Below are positions 18,098 to 24,675 of a stretch of 64,000 nt of DNA, piece after piece; the first letter of the stretch is position 1; every line of letters starts with the position of its first letter. A program made the translations under genes and the position numbers. Below the pieces are notes generated by a model. The model ran no database searches and was not told the DNA's origin. It saw only the letters and a program-made list of their open reading frames with translations. Source of the stretch: Candidatus Dechloromonas phosphorivorans (GTDB lineage Bacteria > Pseudomonadota > Gammaproteobacteria > Burkholderiales > Rhodocyclaceae); the NCBI GenBank assembly GCA_016714975.1, contig JADKBR010000028.1:62001-126000 (forward strand). Direction: 5' to 3'.

Positions 18098-18339
18098 TCC
18101 GCACGACCGAATAGGTGCTCAATCTCCTCGCACCCCATGCGATCGAAATCATCGGGAACGGTGATTTGCCCCGCCATGAAACCCAGCCGACGCACCTGCC
18201 GGTCGGATGGCGCATCCAGCCGACTAACCTTGACCAAGGGCTTGCCCGCCTTGGCGATGACGAACGAATCCCCATTGACCGCTTGTTCAATCAGCCGAGA
18301 CAACTGAGTTTTTGCCTCATGAATATTTACCGTCTGCAT
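18094..18339 (-). CDS. Phd/YefM-family antitoxin
   Basis: 81 residues from the ATG giving MQTVNIHEAKTQLSRLIEQA, chosen for its GAGG ribosome binding site and family fit; an ATG 12 bases earlier is possible. The N-terminal DNA-binding Phd fold is clear (VNIHEAKTQLS, FVIAKAGKPLVKVSRLD). The acidic C-terminus (PDDFDRMGCEEIEHLF) would block the toxin. Forms a coupled operon with the PIN toxin at 17708. Confidence 0.9.
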   Translation of the reverse strand: MQTVNIHEAKTQLSRLIEQAVNGDSFVIAKAGKPLVKVSRLDAPSDRQVRRLGFMAGQITVPDDFDRMGCEEIEHLFGRAE

Positions 18340-18423
18340 GACAAACCTCATAAAACCAAGTCTACCTAGTTTAGTTTATCACATGGATGAGTGACTCTTC
18401 GGCGAGATCCGGAAACTGTCGCA

Positions 18424-18822
18424 TCAAGCGGCCCACTCTTCCACCGCCAAACCCGGCACACGGTGAAACTCCCGGGCGTTGTTTGTAATTATCGCGCTGT
18501 CTTCGGCTATGGCGTGCGCCGCAATCAGCACATCCATCCCGCCAATCGGTCTGCCTGCACGCTCCTGGGCGGAACGAATCGCAGCGTAATGGTGCGTCGC
18601 TTCGAGCGGCCAAGCGCGCACATCAAATCCTGATAACCAGGCCTCAACGGCAGAACTGAATCGAGGTGATGCCAATTTGGCGGCGCCAAAGCGCAATTCG
18701 GCCGCCACGATGGCAGATAGCCATAACTGACTCCGGTCCAGCGTGGAAAAACGCTCGATCATGCCGGCCGGGTGACGGCGCAGAATGTAGCTGCAGATAT
18801 TGGTATCCAGCGTCCGATGCAT
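18424..18822 (-). CDS. vapC: VapC-type PIN toxin
   Basis: 132 residues. LDTNICSYILRRHP carries the first Asp, VAAELRFGA the Glu, and GGMDVLIAAHA plus IITNNAREFHRV the remaining acidic and Asn residues of the PIN active site. Closely resembles VapC toxins that cut initiator tRNA or rRNA. Starts 9 bases after the VapB gene at 18832. The adjacent operator at 19101-19125 probably controls both genes. Confidence 0.92.
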   Translation of the reverse strand: MHRTLDTNICSYILRRHPAGMIERFSTLDRSQLWLSAIVAAELRFGAAKLASPRFSSAVEAWLSGFDVRAWPLEATHHYAAIRSAQERAGRPIGGMDVLIAAHAIAEDSAIITNNAREFHRVPGLAVEEWAA

Positions 18823-18831
18823 GGCGACAGT

Positions 18832-19083
18832 TCAAGTCCAGTCGCGTTCTTGGGCCGGGGCATCCTGCCGGTCGGCCAGAAAGTCTTCAGGCAAAGGCTC
18901 GCTGGTCGCGTAAAAACCCTCCAGCCATCGCCCCATATCGTTGCCAACCGTGGTTTGGGGATGCAACCACAGATCGTTGCCAATCTGCTCGATGCACACC
19001 TCCTGAACTTGCAGGCGCAATCTGGCTGGCAAACGCAAGGCCTGGCTACGGCCACTCATAAAGACTTTGGCAGTCACAGTCAT
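18832..19083 (-). CDS. vapB: VapB-type antitoxin (AbrB/MazE fold)
   Basis: 83 residues from the ATG giving MTVTAKVFMSGRSQALRLPA, preceded by AAGGG. The swapped-hairpin DNA-binding fold is evident from VFMSGRSQALRLPARLRL and VCIEQIGNDLWLHP. The C-terminal part (FLADRQDAPAQERDW) matches the toxin-binding tail of VapB/VagC. Pairs with the VapC gene 9 bases downstream. A 9-bp-arm inverted repeat lies 18 bases upstream. Confidence 0.92.
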   Translation of the reverse strand: MTVTAKVFMSGRSQALRLPARLRLQVQEVCIEQIGNDLWLHPQTTVGNDMGRWLEGFYATSEPLPEDFLADRQDAPAQERDWT

Positions 19084-19100
19084 GGCAACCCTTCTTGGAA

Positions 19101-19125
19101 TGTAATATCGCATAGAGATATTACA
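19101..19125 (-). promoter_or_regulatory. Operator-like inverted repeat upstream of vapB
   Basis: TGTAATATC (19101-19109) and GATATTACA (19117-19125) form perfect 9-bp arms around a 7-base spacer, 18 bases before the vapB ATG. Antitoxins of this fold bind such palindromes to repress their own operon, so this is the likely VapBC operator and overlaps the expected promoter. Confidence 0.75.
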
Positions 19126-19212
19126 GCAATAACCACGCCCCTGAAAGCTCTATGGATCATCTTGTCACAGGCTCTCCGCACCCGGAATGAATAAACCGAT
19201 TCACCACCGCAT

Positions 19213-19232
19213 TGGGGTCATTTCTGACCCCA
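19213..19232. repeat. Short perfect hairpin at the end of the FitB-like gene
   Basis: TGGGGTCA (19213-19220), loop TTTC, TGACCCCA (19225-19232): 8 perfect pairs. It includes the stop codon of the toxin gene at 19218. There is no T tract, so it is not a standard terminator; it may protect the mRNA end or be a remnant of a small mobile repeat. Confidence 0.6.
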
Positions 19233-19640
19233 GGGATTGACTACCAGAACAGACAGATCGTCAAAATGCCGCACATTGCGCGTGGCCAGCGTAGCCCGTC
19301 GCGCCCGGGCAATACCGGCAATGAAGGTGTCACGCATGTCCACAGGGCAGCCACGGGCCTTGCGATCGGCAGCCAGTTGGGCGGCCTGGAGGGCGGCATT
19401 GTCGTCGAAGGGCAACACGCGGTTTTGCAGGTCATCCTGCAGGAGCGCCTCGAAGCGTTCTTGCAGCAAGCTTCTAGGCTGGCCGGACGCCAGCAAAGCC
19501 AGACCGCAACGGGCTTCAAACAGGGTGATGCTGTTGAGCCAGACAGATTCGGCGGGCTGCTCGTCCAACCAAGCCACGACCTGTGCGTCGGGCTGCTGCT
19601 GCATCAATGCCGACAGGACGTTGGTGTCCAGAATGATCAT
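19218..19640 (-). CDS. FitB-like PIN toxin
   Basis: 140 residues: MIILDTNVLSALMQQQPD (first Asp), NSITLFEARCGLALL (Glu), PVDMRDTFIAGIARA and LATRNVRHFDDLSV (later acidic/Asn residues). Sequence and partner type match FitB/VapC toxins paired with a ribbon-helix-helix FitA antitoxin. The start overlaps the antitoxin stop (ATGA). Predicted RNase. Confidence 0.9.
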   Translation of the reverse strand: MIILDTNVLSALMQQQPDAQVVAWLDEQPAESVWLNSITLFEARCGLALLASGQPRSLLQERFEALLQDDLQNRVLPFDDNAALQAAQLAADRKARGCPVDMRDTFIAGIARARRATLATRNVRHFDDLSVLVVNPWGQK

Positions 19641-19885
19641 GTACTCGGATTCATGGGTTCGATGGTTTGCTCATGCAATTCTGGCAAGGGTTCGGTCAGC
19701 CCCGCGCCGGCAAAGCGCGCAGCGATGCGCGAGCCGAGTCTTGGCCGCGCCTGATCCATTTCGCTGACGGCACGTCGCAGAATCTGGCGAACCTCCTCCT
19801 CCATGCTCCACCCGTGCCGGGTAGCGCGCGCTTTAAGACCGGCTTTCACGTCGTCTTCAATATTGCGAACGATAACTTGTGCCAT
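19637..19885 (-). CDS. FitA-like antitoxin
   Basis: 82 residues starting MAQVIVRNIEDDVKAGLKARA at 19885. An upstream extension of the frame was rejected because it reads through the operator and the neighbouring toxin gene. The ribbon-helix-helix region ends with GWSMEEEVRQILRRAV, the FitA signature. The C-terminus (TEPLPELHEQT) is the likely toxin-binding tail. A 16-bp perfect palindrome lies 31 bases upstream. Confidence 0.9.
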   Translation of the reverse strand: MAQVIVRNIEDDVKAGLKARATRHGWSMEEEVRQILRRAVSEMDQARPRLGSRIAARFAGAGLTEPLPELHEQTIEPMNPST

Positions 19886-19916
19886 GGAACGCCTCCACAG
19901 ATGAACGAGATACGAA

Positions 19917-19932
19917 TGATATCGCGATATCA
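19917..19932. promoter_or_regulatory. Operator-like 16-bp palindrome upstream of the fitAB-like pair
   Basis: TGATATCGCGATATCA is perfectly self-complementary over 16 bases. It sits in the gap between the RelE gene and the FitA-like antitoxin, 31 bases before the antitoxin ATG, where a ribbon-helix-helix repressor would bind its own promoter. Confidence 0.72.
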
Positions 19933-19967
19933 AATCGCGCTGCAAGGCCGCTTGCCCAGAAGTGAGC

Positions 19968-20240
19968 TTATCGGTAACTTTCGCGCCGATTGCCAACCTG
20001 CACCACAAGGACGCACACAGCGCCATCCTGAATGTCACAAACCACACGGCAGTGACCCACGCGGTAACGCCACAAACCGCCAAGCGGGCCAGTCAATGCC
20101 TTGCCTGTGCTGCGTGGGTTCTCCAGCCCGGCGACGCGCTCGTCCATGAAATCGACAATGCGCCGCGCCGTCTGCTTGTCGAGGTTGCGAAGCTGCGCCT
20201 TGGCCGCATCGGCGTAACTAATCGTCCAGACCAAGGTCAT
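19968..20240 (-). CDS. RelE/ParE-family toxin
   Basis: 90 residues with the RelE fold: VWTISYADAAKAQLRNLDK, RRIVDFMDERVAG, LTGPLGGLWRYRVGHCRVVCDI and VLVVQVGNRRESYR. The basic LWRYRVGHCR strand and C-terminal GNRRESYR are typical of ribosome-dependent RelE toxins. Overlaps the antitoxin gene by 23 bases. Confidence 0.92.
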   Translation of the reverse strand: MTLVWTISYADAAKAQLRNLDKQTARRIVDFMDERVAGLENPRSTGKALTGPLGGLWRYRVGHCRVVCDIQDGAVCVLVVQVGNRRESYR

Positions 20241-20445
20241 TCCTCACCTCAGCAGCGGAATGCACCCGCTCCTGCCCCTTGCGGACACTTTCCAACACAT
20301 CGGCGGCAAGGTAATAGTCCTCCAACTCCTCAATGCCCTGCTCGATGATTTCGCGCGGGTAATACGCCTTTGTGCGCCCGGTTTGAGAGGCAAGATAGTC
20401 AAGCCTTTGCTCTGTTTCCGGCGCCAGGCGAATCGAAGTGGCCAT
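20218..20445 (-). CDS. RelB-like ribbon-helix-helix antitoxin
   Basis: 75 residues: the N-terminal strand and helix SIRLAPETEQRLDYLASQTG and the second helix KAYYPREIIEQGIEELEDYYLA are a CopG/RelB-type DNA-binding domain; the acidic C-terminus binds RelE. Strong AGAAGGAGA ribosome binding site. Forms an overlapping operon with the RelE-family toxin. Confidence 0.9.
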   Translation of the reverse strand: MATSIRLAPETEQRLDYLASQTGRTKAYYPREIIEQGIEELEDYYLAADVLESVRKGQERVHSAAEVRNDLGLDD

Positions 20446-20525
20446 ACCAAAATCTCCTTCTAGGTACGTGTATTCGCCGTATCACAAAAGGGCTGCCACG
20501 ACCAGTCGGAACGATGCGGGTCTGG

Positions 20526-21098
20526 TCATCGGCCCACCGCCTCTCCGGGCATCAATACACCCCCATCCTCGATCTCGACACCATACCCCAGCGCTGACCC
20601 AGCCTGCATCCAGGCGGAAGCCCCAAGAACAGCGCCTCCGGCCATCGCCGCATTGACCCCGAGATGCCCGAAATCGCCCACACGGCAATGATGATCGACG
20701 ACCGCGGCGCAATTCACGATCACTCCATCCCCCAAGCGCGCCTCGGTGCCGACAATGGCCCCCGCCATGATCGCCGAGCCTGCCCCGATCATCGCAGTCG
20801 GCGAAACGATGGCCCGCGGATGAATGACCGTCGCCAGCACGAACCCGGCATCCCGCAGTTCGACGGTCACCCGTCGACGCAACGCATTGTTGCCGATGGC
20901 GACGCATGCATGGTCGGCCGCGTCACGGAACCGGGCAAGTTCAGAAACCTTGCCGAGCACCGGAACTTCCCAGACCCGCTCCAGTTCCGGAAACGCGTCG
21001 TCGAGAAAGCCGGCCACGATGAAAGCACCGCTGGCCGCCACCGCCTCGGCCACCGAGCGGCCATGCCCGCCCGCGCCGACGACCAGGAGGCGTTCCAT
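20526..21098 (-). CDS. PglD/NeuD-family sugar acyltransferase
   Basis: 190 residues from the ATG that overlaps the stop of the upstream transferase (TGATG). N-terminal Rossmann-like nucleotide-sugar domain (LLVVGAGGHGRSVAEAV), then a left-handed beta-helix of hexapeptide repeats (IHPRAIVSPTAMIGAGSAIMAGAIV, NCAAVVDHHCRVGDF) with the catalytic His in VDHH. PglD acetylates the 4-amino group of a 6-deoxy sugar and is usually next to PglC. No 4-aminotransferase is adjacent here, so the acceptor is uncertain. Confidence 0.88.
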   Translation of the reverse strand: MERLLVVGAGGHGRSVAEAVAASGAFIVAGFLDDAFPELERVWEVPVLGKVSELARFRDAADHACVAIGNNALRRRVTVELRDAGFVLATVIHPRAIVSPTAMIGAGSAIMAGAIVGTEARLGDGVIVNCAAVVDHHCRVGDFGHLGVNAAMAGGAVLGASAWMQAGSALGYGVEIEDGGVLMPGEAVGR

Positions 21099-21658
21099 CA
21101 GTGCGACACCCCGTCGCGCCGCAGCACCTTGACGAAGGTCAGCCACAGGATACTGATGTCGAACCAGAGCGATTGCCGCTGGAGATATTCCACGTCGAGC
21201 TTCACCTTGTCCGGAATCGGCAATTCGTCCCGCCCGTTGACCTGCGCCCAGCCAGTCAGGCCCGGCACAAGTTCATGCACGCCGAATTGGGTGCGCAAGG
21301 CCACCAAGTCATCCTGATTGAACAGCGCCGGCCGCGGCCCGACAAAGCTCATGTCGCCCTTGAGGATGCACCACAATTGTGGCAGTTCGTCCAGGCTGGA
21401 CTTGCGCAGAAAGGAACCGATCGGGGTCAGATAGACCTTGGGATCCTGTAGCAGGTGAGTCGCCACCGCCGGCGTGCCCACCCGCATGCTGCGGAACTTG
21501 GGCATCCTGAAAATCCTGTTTCCCTTGCCCACCCGGTCAGACCAGTAAAGCGCCGGCCCCGGCGATGTGAGCCGGACCAGAAGCGCGACGAGCAGAATCG
21601 GCAGCGCCAGAACCAGCGCGGCGCACAAACCTAAAGCCAGATCAAACAATCGCTTCAT
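21098..21658 (-). CDS. Initiating phosphoglycosyl transferase (PglC-like)
   Basis: 186 residues from the ATG giving MKRLFDLALGLCAALVLALP; longer upstream extension lacks family similarity. One reentrant N-terminal membrane helix, then FRMPKFRSM, SLDELPQLWCILKGDMSFVGPRP (with the catalytic Asp-Glu pair) and PGLTGWAQVNGR. This is the small monotopic family that transfers a sugar-1-phosphate to undecaprenyl phosphate. It probably starts the repeat unit with the product of the WbpM-like dehydratase and the 4-reductase. Confidence 0.92.
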   Translation of the reverse strand: MKRLFDLALGLCAALVLALPILLVALLVRLTSPGPALYWSDRVGKGNRIFRMPKFRSMRVGTPAVATHLLQDPKVYLTPIGSFLRKSSLDELPQLWCILKGDMSFVGPRPALFNQDDLVALRTQFGVHELVPGLTGWAQVNGRDELPIPDKVKLDVEYLQRQSLWFDISILWLTFVKVLRRDGVSH

Positions 21659-21680
21659 GCCAGAACCCGTTGCCCATTTC

Positions 21681-22076
21681 TCACAATAGCCGCGTGGATG
21701 ACCCTTGCCCCGCGAGAAGCGCAACCGCCTTCTCGTCGAACGAAATGAAGGTGCCACCGCCAAGCCAGCTTCCCTCGTAAGCAATGACACCATCAGCGAA
21801 ATCGCCGCCCGCTTCGAGCACTGACAGCCCGGCCTCTACGGCAGGCCGGTTGACTTCCACATTCGCGACGGCAAGCAGCGCACGAATCGCGGCAGCCACG
21901 TCGGAAGGCTGAAAGTCGTACACCCTGAGCAACACCCACACAAACTCACACAGGCTTGGCATTGCTACCGCGATCAATTCCGCATCGGTCAAGACCTTGG
22001 TGGCCACATCGGCTTGCACGGGGTCATCAAGCACGACCGCACGAACAAGGACGTTGGTATCAACGGCGACCTTCAC
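21681..22076 (-). CDS. VapC-type PIN toxin of an AbrB-paired module
   Basis: 131 residues: MKVAVDTNVLVRAVVLDD (first Asp), PSLCEFVWVLLRVY (Glu), GGDFADGVIAYEG (Asp) and FISFDEKAVALL (last Asp). Typical PIN subfamily that pairs with AbrB-fold antitoxins. Overlaps the antitoxin stop by 4 bases. It ends 22 bases before the PglC-like start. Confidence 0.9.
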   Translation of the reverse strand: MKVAVDTNVLVRAVVLDDPVQADVATKVLTDAELIAVAMPSLCEFVWVLLRVYDFQPSDVAAAIRALLAVANVEVNRPAVEAGLSVLEAGGDFADGVIAYEGSWLGGGTFISFDEKAVALLAGQGSSTRLL

Positions 22077-22324
22077 TCTTTACCTGCCCAAGCCTGCGCG
22101 GTCGCGTCGTTCATATCTTCAATGGATGCGACTTTATTTGTCCGCCCGGCAAGCAAACCAACGAAGCCGTCAATCGTCCCCGCAGGCCGCGCTGCCTTGA
22201 GCAGGCCCCTGCCATCCGGCAGCAAATCCAACTCGATCTTTTCCCCCGGCCTGATGCCCAGGTGCTGCAGCACGTCTTTTCTAAACGTGACTTGCCCCTT
22301 TGCGGTAACCGTCAGTGTGGTCAT
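22073..22324 (-). CDS. AbrB-family antitoxin
   Basis: 83 residues: TTLTVTAKGQVTFRKDVLQHLGIRPGEKIEL is a complete SpoVT/AbrB DNA-binding domain; the C-terminal part (FVGLLAGRT, MNDATAQAWAGK) is the toxin-binding tail. Leads the operon with the PIN toxin. A promoter with an embedded operator lies directly upstream. Confidence 0.91.
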   Translation of the reverse strand: MTTLTVTAKGQVTFRKDVLQHLGIRPGEKIELDLLPDGRGLLKAARPAGTIDGFVGLLAGRTNKVASIEDMNDATAQAWAGKE

Positions 22325-22356
22325 GATTATCTTCTCGAAGCCTCTTGATGCGGAGA

Positions 22357-22385
22357 ATTGTAATGCAAAACTTCATTACACTCAA
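22357..22385 (-). promoter_or_regulatory. Promoter and operator of the abrB-vapC pair
   Basis: Minus strand: -35 TTGAGT (22380-22385), 17-bp spacer, -10 TACAAT (22357-22362), about 33 bases before the antitoxin ATG. The inverted repeat TGTAATG-N8-CATTACA (22359-22380) covers the spacer and -10 box, as expected for autorepression by the AbrB-type antitoxin. Confidence 0.8.
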
Positions 22386-22515
22386 TGCCTGCTGCGCAAT
22401 TATGAGGCGTCACGCCGTCCATCCGTCGCCAGCCAGTGCGACAAACCTTCATCAAGAAAGACTTAAGCCGTGGGAGCAGAACCGTCCACCTAATAAACTA
22501 TGCAAATAACGGAAC

Positions 22516-23706
22516 ATGATCCATAATTTGCATGTGATTAAACGCCAACTACACGAATCCATCCTTGAGCACTTGGGGCAGTTTCCTGCGGTTGCCCTGC
22601 TGGGATCCCGCCAGGTGGGAAAGACCACCTTGGCCGAGTTAATCTGCAGGCAGCGCCCGGGATGCATTTACCTTGACCTTGAGAGCACCGGCGACCGCAA
22701 CAAACTGGTTGACCCGGAGTCTTACCTTGCCCGGTTTGAAGACAAGCTGGTGATTCTGGATGAAGTCCAGCGGCTGCCTGAAATCTTCCAGCCCTTGCGT
22801 GGCCTGATCGATCGGGGCCGACGGAAGAGACTTGCCCATGGGCGCTTTCTGCTGCTTGGGTCGGCGTCGGGAGATTTACTGCGTCAATCGGGTGAAAGCC
22901 TGGCGGGGCGTATCGCCTACCTCGAATTACCGCCGCTGCAGGTGTCCGAAATCGATGATGACCAACAAGACCTGCTCTGGGTCAGGGGCGGCTTCCCCGA
23001 AAGCTTTTTGGCGGCACACGACAAGCAAAGCCTGGTCTGGCGACAAAACCTCATCAACACCTATCTTGAACGGGACATCCCCGCCTACGGAACCCGGATT
23101 CCTGCCGAAACCTTGCGGCGCTTCTGGACGATGCTGGCACATAACCAAGGGGGGCTGCTCAATGTATCGCAACTATCCAAGAATCTGAGCGTAGACACCA
23201 AAACCATCGCCCGCTATCTGGATTTGCTGGTTGACCTGTTCCTGGTGCGACGATTGATGCCTTGGCATAGCAATGCCGGCAAACGCCTGGTGAAATCACC
23301 CAAGGTCTATATCCGGGACAGCGGCCTGGTTCACGCATTACTGGGCATAGACAGCTTTGACCGCCTGCTGGGACACCCGGTCGTTGGAAATAGCTGGGAA
23401 GGCTTCGTCATCGAAAACTTGCTCAATGCAGCCCCCTTCAATACCACCCCGGGCTTTTACCGCACCAGTAACGGCAATGAAGTCGAGCTGCTGCTGGATA
23501 TACCCGGGCAAGGCCTGTGGGTCATCGAAATCAAGCGGGGCATGGAATCCAAACCAAAACGCGGGTTTTACCAAGCCTGCGAAGACCTGGAACCTGCCAA
23601 ACGCTTCATGGTGTATCCGGGGCATGACCGTTACCCACTGGGCGACGGAGTAGAAGCGATCAGTCCGAAGTTACTGGTTGAGCAGTTGTTGGCACTGGCT
23701 CGATAG
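22516..23706 (+). CDS. AAA-family ATPase with DUF4143 domain
   Basis: 396 residues. Walker A is GSRQVGKTTLAEL (about residues 31-43), Walker B LVILDEVQRLPEIFQ. Then an arginine-finger region (LLGSASGDLLRQ) and a winged-helix DUF4143 part (LSVDTKTIARYLDLLVDLFLVRRL). The C-terminus contains a nuclease-like EVELLL...WVIEIKRG core. Widespread accessory ATPase family of unknown role, often found in genomic islands next to toxin-antitoxin genes. It is the only plus-strand gene within the polysaccharide locus and ends 9 bases from the convergent epimerase gene. Confidence 0.88.
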   Translation: MIHNLHVIKRQLHESILEHLGQFPAVALLGSRQVGKTTLAELICRQRPGCIYLDLESTGDRNKLVDPESYLARFEDKLVILDEVQRLPEIFQPLRGLIDRGRRKRLAHGRFLLLGSASGDLLRQSGESLAGRIAYLELPPLQVSEIDDDQQDLLWVRGGFPESFLAAHDKQSLVWRQNLINTYLERDIPAYGTRIPAETLRRFWTMLAHNQGGLLNVSQLSKNLSVDTKTIARYLDLLVDLFLVRRLMPWHSNAGKRLVKSPKVYIRDSGLVHALLGIDSFDRLLGHPVVGNSWEGFVIENLLNAAPFNTTPGFYRTSNGNEVELLLDIPGQGLWVIEIKRGMESKPKRGFYQACEDLEPAKRFMVYPGHDRYPLGDGVEAISPKLLVEQLLALAR

Positions 23707-23715
23707 CCCCGGGCA

Positions 23716-24675
23716 TCAATACGCTTGCTGCGACTCAATCCAGTGCACCGCCGTCCGCCGTAGGCCTTCGTCGACACTGATCGGCGACGACCAGCCAAGC
23801 AGGGCCTTGGTCTTGCCGATGTCCGCCTGCAGCGACCCGCAAAGGCGCTGGGCGATACCCGGACGGCCGATCAACTTGGCGCCGAACACGATCAAACCCG
23901 CCGGCACCTGAATCAGCCGGGCGGGCCTTCCAAGCGCCGCAGCCATGCGCCGTAACAATGCCGCGGTCGACAGGTCTTCATCGTCGGAGACCAGAAACGT
24001 CTGGTTGGCAGCCGCCGGATGGTCGATGCAGGTGACGATCAGGTCGACCAGATTGTCCAGAAAAACCAGGCTGCGCCGGTTCGCCGTCACGCCGCCCAGA
24101 GGCAGCGGCACGCCGCGCTGCAACCAGCGCATCATCGCCAGAAAATTCGCCTTCACCCCGGGGCCATAGACCAGCGGCGGGCGGATGATGACCACCTCCA
24201 TACCTGTTTCCTGAGACAACGCCCGCAACCCCGCTTCAGCCTCGCACTTGGAGACGCCATAGGGATCACCCGGCGCAGGAATCTCATCGGCCGTAAATGG
24301 ATGGCCCGGCTGCGAGTGCTCCCCATTGACCTTGATTGAACTCACGAAGACGAAACGCCGCACCCCGGTGTCCGCCGCCTGGCGAGCAAGACGCAGCGTC
24401 CCGTCGACATTGACCCGACGGAACTCGGCCAACGGGTCGCCCGCGTCCTCGTTCATGACATGCACACGGGCAGCGCAATGCACGACTGAAGAAACTCCGG
24501 AAAGCACCGTGATCCAATCCTGCTCCGGAGACAAAGATGCCTCGATGACATCCACACCCGCGGGCCAGTTGCCCACAGATTTGTCGCGCACCGAAATGCG
24601 TAAAGGACAGCGCTCAATGAGGTTCGCACACAACGCCTTGCCCACAAAGCCTGACGCACCAGTGACAAGTATCAT
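23716..24675 (-). CDS. NAD-dependent epimerase/4-reductase (WbpV-like)
   Basis: 319 residues, extended SDR: LVTGASGFVGKALCANL nucleotide loop, VVHCAARVHVMNE, FVSSIKVNGE active-site Ser, and DPYGVSKCEAE with the catalytic Tyr-Lys. Best resembles reductases such as WbpV that reduce UDP-4-keto-6-deoxy-GlcNAc to UDP-QuiNAc (or FucNAc), consistent with the WbpM-like dehydratase in the same locus. UDP-glucose 4-epimerase is the alternative but less likely. Start overlaps the wbuB-like stop (ATGA). Confidence 0.85.
   Translation of the reverse strand: MILVTGASGFVGKALCANLIERCPLRISVRDKSVGNWPAGVDVIEASLSPEQDWITVLSGVSSVVHCAARVHVMNEDAGDPLAEFRRVNVDGTLRLARQAADTGVRRFVFVSSIKVNGEHSQPGHPFTADEIPAPGDPYGVSKCEAEAGLRALSQETGMEVVIIRPPLVYGPGVKANFLAMMRWLQRGVPLPLGGVTANRRSLVFLDNLVDLIVTCIDHPAAANQTFLVSDDEDLSTAALLRRMAAALGRPARLIQVPAGLIVFGAKLIGRPGIAQRLCGSLQADIGKTKALLGWSSPISVDEGLRRTAVHWIESQQAY

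Noticed and set aside
19213..19232. Hairpin at the FitB-like stop considered as a terminator
   Set aside because: It has no T tract on either strand.
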